NCBI GenBank assembly: GCA_011799875.1
Contig: CM022297.1
Coordinates: 539,632,795 to 539,696,794 of the forward strand
Source of the DNA: Thinopyrum elongatum
Taxonomy: Eukaryota > Streptophyta > Magnoliopsida > Poales > Poaceae
DNA length: 64,000 bases
Direction: 5' to 3'
In this document: piece by piece, positions 46,980-58,379 of the stretch
How the letters are laid out: every line of letters starts with the position of its first letter
How positions within the stretch are numbered: the first letter of the stretch is position 1
Translations under genes and position numbers: made by a program
Notes under the pieces: model-generated
Told to the model about the DNA's origin: nothing
The model's input: only the letters and a program-made list of their open reading frames with translations
The model's database searches: none

Positions 46980-49900
46980 AGATCAATAGCTCGCGTTGTA
47001 GCTCCCCTATTTTTGATATGTTCCTAGAGAAAACTAAGTTGAAAGATGATGGTAGCAATAATGCGGACTAGGTCCATGATCTGAGCATTATCCTTATTGC
47101 TGCACAGAAGAATTATGCCCTTGATGCACCGCTAGGTGACAGACCTGCTGGAGGAGTTGAAGCAGATGTTATGAACGCCTGGCAAGCTCTGATGACTACT
47201 CGATAGTTCAGTGTGCCATGCTTACGGCTTAGAACCGGGACTTCAAAGACGTTTTGAACATCATGGAGCATATGAGATGTTCCAAGAGTTGAAGTTAATA
47301 TTTCAAGCAAATGCCCGGGTTGAGAGATATGAAGTCTCCAACAAGTCCTATAGCTGCAAGATGGAGGAGAACAGTTCTGTCAGTGAACACATACTCAAAA
47401 TGTCTGGGTATCATAACCACTTGACTCAGCTGGGAGTTGATCTTCCAGTTGATAGTGTTATTGACAGAGTTCTTCAGTCACTGCCACCAAGCTACAAAGG
47501 CTTCATGATGAACTATAATATGTAAGGGATGAATAAAACGATTCCTGAGCTCTTCACAATGCTTAAGGCCGCGGAGGTAGAAATCAAGAAGGAGCATCAA
47601 GTGTTGATGGTTAACAAGACCACTAGTTTCAAGAAAAAGGGCAAGGGAAAGAAAGGGAACTTCAAGAAGAATGGCAAGCAAGTTGCCACTCCCGGGAAGA
47701 AGCCCAAAGCTAGACCCAAGCCTGAAACTGAGTGCTTCTACTGCAAAGGAAATGGTCACTGTAAGCGGAACTGCCCCAAATACTTCGCGGATAAGAAGGA
47801 TGGCAAAGTGAACAAAGGTATATTTGATATACATGTTATTGATGTGTACCTTACTAATGCTCGTAGTAGCGTCTGGGTATTTGATACTAGTTCGGTTGCT
47901 CATATTTGTAACTCGAAACAGGAGCTGCGGAATAAACAAAGATTGGCTAAGGACGAGGTGACGATGCGCGTCGGGAATGGTTCCAAGATCGATGTGATCG
48001 CCATCGGTACGCTACCTCTACATCTACCTTCGGGATTAGTTTTAGACCTCAATAATTGTTATTTGGTGCCTGCATTGAGCATGAACATTATATCTGGATC
48101 TTGTTAATTGCGAGACGGTTATTCATTTAAATCGAAGAATAATGGTTGTTCTATTTATATGAGTAATATCTTTTATGATCATACACCCTTGATGAGTGGT
48201 CTATTCTTGTTGAATCTCGATCGTAGTGATACACATATTCATAATATTGATGCCAAAAGATGCAAAGTTGATAATGATAGTGCAACATACTTGTGGCACT
48301 GCTGTTTAGGTCATATTGGTGTAAAGCGCATGAAGAAACTCCATACAGATGGACTTTTGGAATCACTTGATTATGAATCATTTGATACTTGCGAACCATG
48401 CCTTATGGGCAAGATGACTAAAACTCCGTTCTCCGGAACAATGGAGCGAGCTTATGACTTATTAGAAATAATACATACCGATGTATGCGGTCCGATGAGT
48501 GTTGAGGCACGCGGCGGGTATCATTATTTTCTGACCTTCACAGATGATTTGAGTAGGTATGGGTATATCTACTTGATGAAACACAAGTCTGAAACATTTG
48601 AAAAGTTCAAAGAATTTCAGAGTGAAGTGGAGAATCATCGTAACAAGAAAATAAAGTTTCTACGATCTGATCTTGGGGGCGAATATTTGAGTTACGAGTT
48701 TGGCCTTCATTTAAAACAATGTGGAATTCTTTCACAACTCATGCCACCTGGAACACCACAGCGTAGTGGTGTGTCCGAACATCGTAACCGTACTTTATTA
48801 GATATGGTGCGATCTATGATGTCTCTTACCGATTTACCACTATCATTTTGGGGTTATGCATTAGAGACAGCCGCATTCACGTTAAATAGAGCACCGTCTA
48901 AATCCGTTGAGACGACACCGTATGAACTTTGGTTTGGCAAGAAACCTAAGCTGTCGTTTCTTAAAGTTTGGGGTTGCGAAACTTATGTCAAAAGGCTTCA
49001 GCCTGATAAGCTCGAACTCAAATCGGAGAAGTGCGTCTTCATAGGATACCCTAAGGAAACAATTGGGTACACCTTCTACCACAGATCCGAAGGCAAGATC
49101 TTTGTTGCCAAGAATGGTTCCTTTCTAGAGAAGGAGTTTCTCTCGAAAGAAGTGAGTGGGAGGAAAGTAGAACTTGATGAGGTAATTGTACCTTCTCTCG
49201 AATTGGAGAGTAGCACATCACAGAAAACCGTTCCCGTGATGCCTACACCAACTAGAGAGGAAGCAAATGATAATGATCATGAAACTTCAGATCAAGTTAC
49301 TACTGAACCTCGTAGGTCGACCAGAGCACGATCCGCACCAGAGTGGTACGGTAATCCTGTCTTGGAAGTCATGTTACTAGACCATGGTGAACCTACAAAC
49401 TATGAAGAAGCTATGATGAGCCCAGATTCCGATAAATAGCTTGAGGCCATGAAATCTGAGATAGGATCCATGTATGACAACAAAGTATGGACTTTGGTGG
49501 ACTTGCCCGATGATCGGCAAGCCATAGAAAATAAATGGATCTTCAAGAAGAAGACTGACACTGATGGTAATGTTACTGTCTACAAAGCTCGACTTGTTGC
49601 GAAAGATTTTCGACAAGTTCAAGGAGTTGACTACGATGAGACTTTCTCACCCGTAGTGATGCTTAAGTCTGTCCGAATCATGTTAGCAATTTCCGCATTT
49701 TATGATTATGAAATCTGGCAAATGGACGTCAAAACTGCATTCCTTAATGGATTTCTTAAAGAAGAGTTGTATATGATGCAACCAGAAGGTTTTGTCGATC
49801 CTAAAGGTGCTAACAAAGTGTGCAAGCTCCAGCGATCCATCTATGGACTAGTGCAAGCATCTTGGAGTTGGAATATACGCTTTGATGAGGTGATCAAAGC

Positions 49901-50690
49901 ATATGGTTTTATACAGACTTACGGTGAAGCCTGTATTTACAAGAAAGTGAGTGGGAGCTCTGTAGCATTTCTGATATTATATGTGGATGACATATTGCTG
50001 ATTGGAAATGATATAGAATTTCTGGATAGCATAAAAGGATACTTGAATAAGAGTTTTTCAATGAAAGACCTCGGTGAAGCTACTTATATATTGGGCATCA
50101 AGATCTATAGGGATAGATCGAGACACTTAATAGGACTTTCACAAAACACATACCTTGACAAAGTTTTGAAGAAAGTTCAAAAATGGGCCAGTCAAAGAAA
50201 GGGTTCTTGCCTGTGTAACAAGGTGTGAAGTTGAGTAAAACTCAAAACCCGACCACGGCAGAATATATAGAGAGAATGAAAGTCATTCCCTATGCCTCAG
50301 TCATAGGTTCTATAAAGTATGTCATGCTGTGTACCAGACCTGTTGCGTGCCTTGCCATGAGTTTGGCAAGAGGGTACAATAGTGATCCAGGAGTAGATCA
50401 CTGGACAGCGGTCAAAATTATCCTTAGGTACCTAAAGAGGACTAAGGAAAAGTTTCTCGGTTATGGAGGTGATAAAGAGTTCGTTGTAAAGAGTTACGTC
50501 GATGCAAGCTTTGACACCGATCCGGATGACTCTAAGTCTCAATCTGGATACATATTGAAAGTGGGAGCAATTAGCTAGAGTAGCTCCATGCAGAGCATTG
50601 TAGACATAGAAATTTGCAAAATATATACAGATCTGAATATGACAGACCCGTTGACTAAACTTCTCTCACAAGCAAAAACATGATCACACC
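46980..50690 (+). pseudogene. gag-pol polyprotein of copia element 2, heavily decayed
   Basis: Gag remains at about 47020-47720, with the CCHC knuckle (CFYCKGNGHCKRNC) near 47730-47775. The protease is WVFDTSSVAHIC, where the DTG is changed to DTS. Integrase runs about 48250-48960 (GPMSVEARGGYHYF, then SGVSEHRNRT), where an Asn is changed to Ser. RT contains FLILYVDDILLIGND near 49965-50010. RNase H is mostly deleted after about 50575. Stops fall at 47523, 48105 and 49437 (TAG where element 1 has TGG), and frames shift near 47210 and 50228. Confidence 0.9.
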
Positions 50691-50694
50691 TTAG

Positions 50695-50798
50695 TACTCT
50701 TTGGGTGTTAATCACATAGCATTGTGAACTAGATTATTGACTCTAGTAAACTCTTTGGGTGTTGGTCACATGGCGATGTGAACTAGATTATTGACTCT
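50695..50798. repeat. Local duplication in the 3' end of copia element 2
   Basis: TGAACTAGATTATTGACTCTAGT occurs twice within about 105 bp upstream of the polypurine tract, each time preceded by CTTTGGGTGTT and a TCACAT motif. Confidence 0.75.
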
Positions 50799-50799
50799 A

Positions 50800-50814
50800 G
50801 TGCAAGTGGGAGAC
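50800..50814 (+). other. Polypurine tract of copia element 2
   Basis: GTGCAAGTGGGAGAC directly precedes the 3' LTR, the same motif as in copia element 1. Confidence 0.85.
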
Positions 50815-52548
50815 TGAAGGAAATATGCCCTAGAGGCAATAATAAAGTTGTTATTTTATATTTCCTTATTCATGATAAAGGTTTATTATTCATGCTAGAA
50901 TTGTATTGACCGGAAACTTAAATACATGTGTGGATACATAAACAAATACCGTGTCCCTAGTGAGCCTCTACTAGACTAGCTCGTTGATCAAAGATGGTTA
51001 AGGTTTCCTAACCACAGACATGTGTTGTCATTTGATAACGGGATCACATCATTAGGAGAATGATGTGATGGACAAGACCCATCCGTTAGCTTAGCATATT
51101 GATCGTTCAGTTTATTGCTATTGCTTTCTTGATGACAAATACATATTCCTTCGACTATGAGATTATGCAACTCCCGGATACTGGAGGAATACCTTGTGTG
51201 CTATCAAATGTCACAACATAACTGGGTGATCATAAAGATGCTCTACAGGTATCTCCGAAGGTGTTTGTTGAGTTAGCATAGATCGAGATTAGGATTTGTC
51301 ACTCCGAGTATCGGAGAGGTATCTCTAGGCCCTCTCGGTAATACACATCATAAGAAGCCTTGCAAGCAAAGTGACTAAGGTGTTAGTTACAAGATGATGT
51401 ATTACGGAACGAGTAAAGATACTTGCCGGTAACGAGATTGAACTAGGTATGAAGATACCGACGATCGAATCTTGGGCAAGTAACATACCGATGGACAAAG
51501 GGAATTACGTATATTGTCATAAGGTTCGACCGATTAAGATCTTCGTAGAATATGTAGGAGCCAATATGGGCATCCAGGTTCCGCTATTGGTTATTGACCA
51601 GAGAGGTGTATCGGTCATGTCTACATAGTTCTCAAACCCATAGGGTCCACACGCTTAACGTTCGTTGATGATATAGTGTTATATGAGTTATATGATTTGG
51701 TGACCGAATGTTGTTCGGAGTCCCGGATGAGATCACGGACATGATGAGGAGTCTCGAAATGGTCGAGAGGTAAAGATTGATATATAGGACGATGGTATTC
51801 GGACACCAGAAGTGTTTCGGAGTGTACCGGGTAGTCATCGGAATACCGGAGGGGGCACTGGACACCCCCGGGAGGGTAATGGACCTATTGGGCCATTAAA
51901 GGGGAGCACACCAGCCCACAAGGGGCTAGCACACCCCCTATGGCAGCCGCCCAAGTGGGGGAAAGGAAAGGGGGGGATTCGGCCTCCCCCTTCCTTCCCT
52001 CTTCCCCCTTTCCTTCCCTCCTCCGACAAATATGGTAAGGGGGCGCCACTTGGGAAGGACCCCAAGTTGGATTCGGCCTACTTGGGGGTGCCTCCTGGCT
52101 GCTCCCTCCCCCCACCTATATATATGTGGGAGGGGGGCGCCTAGCACAACCATGACAATTGCTTAGCCGTGTGCGGCGCCCTCTCCACCGTTTACACCCC
52201 CGGTCATATTTTCGTAGTGCTTAGGCGAAGCCCTGCAGAGATAAATTCACCATCACCGTCACCACGCCATCGTTCTGCCGAAACTCATCCACTACTTCGC
52301 TGTCTTGTTGGATCAAGAAGGCGAGGACATCACCGAGCTGAACGTGTGCTGAACGCGGAGATGTCGTACGTTCGGTACTCGATCGGTTGGAGCGCGAAGA
52401 AGTTCGACTACATCAACCACGTTAACAAATGCTTCCGCTTATGGTCTACGAGGGTACGTAGACACACTCTCCCCTCTCGTTGCTATGCATCTCCATGGAT
52501 AGATCTTGCGTGTGCATAGATTTTTTTTTCATGCAACGGTTCCCAACA
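50815..52548 (+). repeat. Copia element 2 3' LTR (1734 bp)
   Basis: Starts TGAAGGAAATATGCCC and ends TCCCAACA, followed by ATTAT. Differences from the 5' LTR are visible throughout (for example CACAGACATGTGTTGTC against CATAGACATGTGTGGTC). Confidence 0.92.
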
Positions 52549-52553
52549 ATTAT
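52549..52553. repeat. Copia element 2 target-site duplication, right (ATTAT)
   Basis: Identical to 39506-39510. Confidence 0.93.
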
Positions 52554-52852
52554 GCTGTTGGATCAATTGTTACCTTAGTTGTGATTTTGATCGCATTTGT
52601 TGTTGCATTTAAATGTTTTACATAGTTGTATGTTAGTTTCAATGTATGTTTTAATTAGATGCTCTAGATAGTTGTATGTTGTTCTATGAGAACTATGTAT
52701 GAACTTTATGTATTTATTTTTTCAGTAATAACATTTGATCACTACTGTATTTTGGTTTTAATGTGATGATGAACTTGTATTAATTTCGTCATTTCTCTAT
52801 TCATGATGTTCTATAATGGTTTTTCATATACTTAATTATATAATGCATGCAG

Positions 52853-53532
52853 ATGAACCGGCAATGGATGTACGGTGACCGACGCACCTCCGAGTACATT
52901 ACGGGCCTGCATAATTTTCTCGATGTGGCTGAGACAAACAAGCAGAATGGTTTTATGTATTGTTCATGTACTGTCTGTGGGAATACGAAGGATTACTCTT
53001 CCTCGAAAACCCTTCACTTTCACCTGCTTGAGAAGGGTTTCATGCCACGCTATAATGTTTGGACCAAGCACGGAGAAAAAGGGTTATGATGGAAGACAAT
53101 GAAGAAGAAGAGGATGATGACAACTATCCTATGTTCCCCGAATACGATAATACTGCAACGGGGAAGCTGAAGATCAAGAGGCACCAGATGTGCCCGCTGA
53201 TGATCTTCGCCGGGTCATTGTTGATGCACAGAGAGGATGCGAAAGTGAAAAGAAGAAGTTGAAATTCGATCGCATGTTAGAGGATCACAAAAAATGGGTG
53301 TACCCAAATTGCGAAGATGGCAACACAAAGCTCGGTACCACACTGAAATTGCTGTAATGGAAGGCAGAGAATGGTGTATCTGACAAGGGATTTGGTTCGC
53401 TACTGAAAATAATGAAGAAGAAGCTTCCAAAAGATAACGAATTGCCTCACAGTGTGTACGAAGCAAAGAAGGTTCTCTGTCCTATAGAATTAGAGGTGCA
53501 GAAGATACATGCATGCCCTAATGAGTGCATTC
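52853..53532 (+). pseudogene. CACTA transposase gene, N-terminal fragment with frameshifts
   Basis: The start at 52853 follows a TGCAG acceptor-like sequence and encodes MNRQWMYGDRRTSEYI. The transposase-associated domain follows, with Cys/His residues (MYCSCTVCGNTKD, TLHFHLLEKGFM). After about 53078 the frame moves by one base into an acidic stretch (MEDNEEEEDDDNYPMFPEY), and it moves again near 53165. The rest (KKWVYPNCEDGNTKLGTTL, a stop, then WKAENGVSDKGFG and KIHACPNECIL) is the start of the Transposase_21-type domain. Similarity stops at about 53532, before the catalytic part. Confidence 0.85.
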
Positions 53533-53637
53533 TTAAACATACGCACGTACACTCACATGGGCAGAGCTGGGCCCCGGGTACCCATGGCCAAGGCGCGGGG
53601 CATGAAAAATTTAACCAACTAGTAATATATATATAAC

Positions 53638-54014
53638 AAAAATTTCCTACCACCAGTGGTAGTTACCATCACTTGCGTTTTGTATGTTGTATGTAGTATC
53701 TGTCAAAATCAAGAGTATGTTCGTGTAGTATGTAGTATATAACAATGTTTAGGTAGTATATATACTACTTTTTAGGTAGTATGTACCATATTTTGAGCAT
53801 ACTCTCTTTTACGTATAAATATGTACGTATTTCACAAATATAACAAAAACTATGGGCTCATATGCAATTTTTTCATGTAACTTGTTTTGAAATATCTTAG
53901 ATATAGTATATGAACATATTTAGAATGATAAAGTAATATATATACTACTACATGATAGTATATGAGACATGTGGGATAACTACCCACGGATGGTGGTAGG
54001 ATGGATTTTCCCTA
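53638..54014. mobile_element. MITE-like element with imperfect TIRs and internal TAGTATATACTA palindromes
   Basis: The left end has AAAATTTCCTACCACCA and GGTAGTTACC. The reverse complement of the right end has AAAATCC, ATCCTACCACCA and GGTAGTTATCC. The interior is AT-rich with several short palindromes (for example near 53755 and 53935) and has no coding. It lies just after the truncated CACTA. Confidence 0.5.
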
Positions 54015-54355
54015 CTCGCACCTCGACCTCACTCGCACGTAGACACAGCCGCACTGGAGACGCTCTGCTCGGCTTCAAGTCTCCAACGCTTGCGCCGCCG
54101 CCTTTACTGGCCGCCGGTCGTTGCTGATCCGCCATGGCGTCTTCCACTGACCGCCTCCGTGGCCCAACCCCCCTCCTTTCCCATTGCTCACAGCCACCGC
54201 CCTCCTGTGCGTCGTTCGCCCACGCCCACTCGCCATCCCCTGCAGGCTGCTTGACTGCCGCTGCCTGATCTAGTGACCTTGGTGACTATGTGGGTATGAC
54301 CTAGTTATATGGAGTATTTTTTATGCTTTCCACTTGTACCATGTTCTACAATGTC
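54015..54355. other. GC-rich fragment, no recognisable gene
   Basis: A C-rich stretch, perhaps an old 5' gene or promoter fragment. Short frames only, no domain. Confidence 0.4.
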
Positions 54356-57300
54356 TTTTTTTTTTGAAAGGAACACAAAACTGCATTCCCTTAGATAGCT
54401 TGGCTGGAAAGATCACCAGCTACACAGTCTGATACAAAGCTTGGAAACTGACCAAGCCAAATTTCACAGGTACCTATACTCATGATTGTGCCATGCGCAG
54501 CTAAAGCGTGCGCAGCTTGATTACACATTCTTGGACAGTGTTTAACACAAACATTCATGAACCCAACTCTAAACTGAAACTTAATGTCCCTAAAGACAGC
54601 ACCTAATTGGGAGAAATCATAAGCATCAGAGGTGACAGCTTGTTTCAACGTCAAGGAGTCAGTTTCAATTATAACTTGTTGGCACCCCATCCGAATAGCT
54701 GCATTTACAGCATGAAACATCGCTAAAGCTTCTGAGTGCAGTGCATCTGTAACACACTCCAAGCTCCCTGCTCCAGCAGCAATTAGCATTCCTACTTCAT
54801 TTCTGATGGTGAAACCCCAACCTCCTGATAAGTTCTCCACATGGAAAGCGTCATCTGTATTTATCTTCAGTACACCAACTGGAGGTGGAGTCCATTTCGG
54901 GATAGTGATTTGCCCTGTGCATTTGGTTCCATGTAAACCATTCAAGGCATTGGCTAAATATAAATTAATTAAGAAGGAAATCTCTTCATTTGATTTAATT
55001 GCATCTCTAGCATTAGCTTTATTTCTCTGGTGCCACCATAGCCATAGGAGAAGACATGTTTTTAACTTATCTTCCTCATTTAGAGCAAAGATTTCTTCCA
55101 TGAATTTAAGTGAATCAGAGCATGGAAGTAGCCGAAGCCTGACATGCTCAAGATGAACATATCTCCAAATGCCCTTTACTCTTTTGCATTTGAGGAAACA
55201 GTGGCCTGCATCTTCATCAAATCTAAAGCACAAAGGGCATCGAGTGTCTGTTTCTATACCTCTGTGATGTAGCTTCATTCGTAGAGGAAAGTTGTAGGTT
55301 GTCATTCGCCATAGGAAATGCAGCACTTTGCCTGGTAGGGGAAGCTTCCATATTTTATTCCAGTTAAATTTGTTGTTTTCTCCATCTGCACTAGAGGAAG
55401 ATGTCAGTCCCGACGAAGATTCACGATTTCTAGTGTCTATTGCCACCTTGTAGGCAGATTTCACTGAAAATATACCTTTTTTTATCGAAGTGCCAAGCTA
55501 TAAAGTCCCTAGAGTGTTCATGGATGGGGATCTGCAAGATAATATTTGCATCATCCAGCATAAAAGTTTGTTGGACTAGTTCTATGTCCCACGAGTTTGT
55601 GCTCGGATCAATCAGTTCAACCACCTTAGTTATAAGATTGTTTCCTCTCTGTGATATGACCCTTCTTGTGCTTCCTCTTGGGAGCCATGGATCAGTCCAC
55701 ACCTTAATGCTCTCCCCATCTCCAACTCGCCATATAATGCCCTTTTTCAACAACTCCACCCCTTTCAGAATGCTACGCCATGCATAAGAGATGCCATTCT
55801 TCGTAGTAGCTTCCAAAATTGATTTTCCTGGATAGTATTTTGCTGAAAGTACTCTGGCACATAGTGATGAAGGGTATTGTATAATTCTCCAGGCCTATCT
55901 AGCCAACATAGCTAGATTAAAGGAATGTAAGTCCCTAAAACCCAGCCCTCCATCCTTTTTTGGTTTCGACATCTTGTCCCAAGAAATCCAATGCATTTTG
56001 TTTTGCTTATCCACTTGACTCCACTAGTACCGCCATATCATTGAGCTCAAGTCATCGCACAAGGACATGGTTATGTCAAAACAAGCCATTGCATATACTG
56101 GGATTGCTTGTGCTGTTGCTTTGATAAGTATTTCCTTTCCAGCTTTTGATAACATCTTCTCCTTCCAACCTTGTATTCTCTTCCATACTTTGTCTTTTAT
56201 ATACTCGAAGATCTTCCTTTTTGATTTGCCAATATAGGTTGGGAGTCCAAGTATTCTGAGGATAATCCTTCTGTTGTAATATCCAGTATTTGTCTCACAT
56301 CATTCTTTATCCAGTCCTTTGTGTTCTTGCTGTAGAGAATTGCTGATTTGTCCTTGTTAATCATTTGCCCAGAACAAGCCTCATAAATATTTAGGATGCG
56401 TTTCACCTCGTGAGCGTTGCTACCATTTGCTTCCATTAGCAACAGTGAATCATCCGCAAATAATAAGTGGCTAATGCTAGGAGCTCCACTGCAGATTTTG
56501 ATTCCCTTTAAACTTCCCCTCTGTTCAGCATCATATAACATGGCCGAGAAGCCTTCTGCGCATAATAAGAACAGATAAGGGGATAGTGGATCCCCTTGCC
56601 TCAAGCCCCTTTGAGGAATTATTAGATCTGTAAAATGTCTATTTACTTTTATTTGGTACCTAACAGTGGTGATACACTTCATTATCAGTTGAATCCAACC
56701 ACCATCAAAACCAAGTTTGTGCATCATGTCCCTTAAGAATCCCCATTCGACCTGGTCATATGCCTTACTCATGTCCAATTTGAGTGCTGCATAGCGAACC
56801 AATCCATTTCGTCTCCTCTGCAAAAAAATGTGTTAATTCATACGCCAAGAGGATGTTGTCTGATATCATACGTCCCGGTACAAAGGCACTTTGGTTTGGG
56901 GATATAATATCAGGAAGTATAATTTTTAAGCGATTGGTGATTACCTTGGACACCAGCTTATATATTACATTGCATAGGCTTATGGGTCGCATGTCCTTTA
57001 TCATTTTAGGCTTGGCCTTCTTGGGAATAAGACTACTAAGGTGTCATTCCAGTTTTCTGGCATTTGTCCTCCTCTCAGTACATTTAGGACCTCTTTTGTC
57101 ACTTGTTCTCCTACTGGCTGCCAAAAACGTTTAAAAAATATAGCTAGCATCCCATCAGGTCCAGGAGCTTTCAAATCACCCATGCTATTTAGTGCAGTTT
57201 TTACTTCCTCTTCTGTATATTCAGCACACAGGATGGCATTCATTTCCACAGTAACTTTGGGCTGAACACACTGCAAAATAGCCTCATTACTTTGTCTTAT

Positions 57301-58379
57301 CGTAGAGGATAACATGCAAAAAAGTAATTTGAGATGTATTCCTTTAGATGTTCATCTCCTTCCACCCAGCGCCCATCTTTAGTCTTTAGCTTCTTTAGTG
57401 AGTTTTTCTTTTTCCTCTCCGAGGCATAGGCATGAAAGAAAGCAGTATTTTTGTCCCCTGCCTGAAGCCACATGACATGAGCTCTTTGCTTCCAAAAAGT
57501 ATCAAGCTGATTTTCTAGGCGGTCCAGTTTATCTCTCAAGAAGTGCTCCCTGGATACTTGTTTTTGACTGATATCCCCTCGTCTTACATCTTCCAGTTCT
57601 TTTTTCAGGGCTTTTATTCTATTTGACAAGTCTCCTAAAGTGTTTGATTCCCAGTCCTGAAGATCGTTGGCTACGGACTTTAGTAGTTGGGATACATTGC
57701 ATTCTCCTCGAAACCTGGTTGTATCCCAAGCGTTAATGACCACCTTTTCACAATCCTCTTCTTGTAGCCACTTGGCTTCAAATCTAAGCCTGTGAGTCCC
57801 GCTTCTGTAATTTCTAGAATTATTTGATCCTTGTATTAGTACAGTTACTGGCCTGTGATCTGAGTGGTTTGGGTCCCCATTCATGACTTTGTATGCGGGA
57901 AAACGTGAGCACCAGTTTCTTGACGCCACAACACGATCTAGTCTTTCCTTGATATAGAGATTGGCATTGTGATTGTGGTTACGCCAAGTAAAATTGTCAC
58001 CTCTATACCCCAGGTCACGTAGGACACATTCATACAATGCCATTCTGAAGTTCTCCATCTGGTTTTGCATCCGAGCCGGTCCTCCTTTCTTTTCATGACT
58101 ATATAAGATTTCATTGAAATCACCTACACACATCCAAGGGAGGTCTAGTTGCTGATTTAGGATCCTCAACAATCTCCATGTTTTCCACTTTTTGTCCCAT
58201 GTTGGTTCCCCATATATTCCTATAAACCTCCATCTAAAACCATCATTTTCTACCACTTTAACATCAATGTGATATTTTGAATAGTTATGCAGCTCAAGAT
58301 TTATTTCTCTTTTCCACAATAATGCCAAACCACCACTCTTCCCATCACATGCCTTGAAAATCATATTTCCCATGCCAAG
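54356..58379 (-). pseudogene. L1-type LINE ORF2 (EN-RT-zf-RNase H), frameshifted, interrupted at its 5' side
   Basis: Read on the minus strand from 58379 to a ten-T run at 54356-54365, which is its poly(A) tail. Domains in order: AP-type endonuclease (WMCVGDFNEIL, then HSDHRPV); reverse transcriptase (GPDGMLAIFFKRFW, RPISLCNVIYKLVSK, LDMSKAYDQVEW, QRGLRQGDPLSPYLF, FADDSLLLM); zf-RVT (WKLPLPGKVLHFLWR, CPLCFRFDEDAGHC); RNase H (VLKINTDDAFH, then IIETDSL). The frame shifts near 57310, 57005, 56800 and 56240, with stops near 56020 and 55890, so it is inactive. The endonuclease N-terminus and ORF1 are absent because a Gypsy-type LTR begins at 58380. Confidence 0.9.

Larger units (their letters stand above)
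39511..52548 (+). mobile_element. Copia LTR retrotransposon 2 (Angela-like), full length with nested insertion
   Basis: LTRs at 39511-41263 and 50815-52548, TSD ATTAT, total 13,038 bp because a non-autonomous CACTA and its duplicate lie in the leader. Coding strand is plus. The LTR starts TGAAGGAAATATGCCC. The polyprotein has many stops and frameshifts, and the LTRs differ more than those of element 1 on inspection, so this is the older insertion. Confidence 0.93.
39277..52625 (+). pseudogene. CACTA ORF1: coiled-coil protein with C-terminal membrane segment, split by copia element 2
   Basis: The exon 39277-39510 opens after an AG acceptor. It encodes CEPKIPTDPLVERLNLVEKE and then a long charged coiled coil (KEKLKRIEEEKMKLELHVAD). 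Copia element 2 is inserted after the codons for YHY. The frame resumes at 52554 with AVGSIVTLVVILIAFVVAF, a single hydrophobic segment ending KCFT and stop at 52623-52625. The layout, coiled coil and then a membrane helix a few residues from the end, is that of a tail-anchored protein. One in-frame TAG lies at 39436-39438. Upstream exons probably lie at about 38960-39025 and 39135-39190 but are not firmly placed. It sits just 5' of the transposase gene. Its function is unknown to me. Confidence 0.7.
38293..53532 (+). mobile_element. CACTA-superfamily element, 3'-truncated and split by a copia element
   Basis: The left terminus is CGCTAGTAGAAAACAGGG, differing from the CACTAGTAGAAAACAGGG terminus of the nested CACTA by one base. 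Subterminal TCCCGGTT motifs in both orientations fill 38340-38560. Internally there is an ORF1 with a coiled coil and membrane segment (39277-39510 joined to 52554-52625), then a transposase-associated domain (from 52853). Similarity ends at about 53532 within the transposase, so the right half and right terminus are missing. Copia element 2 occupies 39511-52548. Confidence 0.82.
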
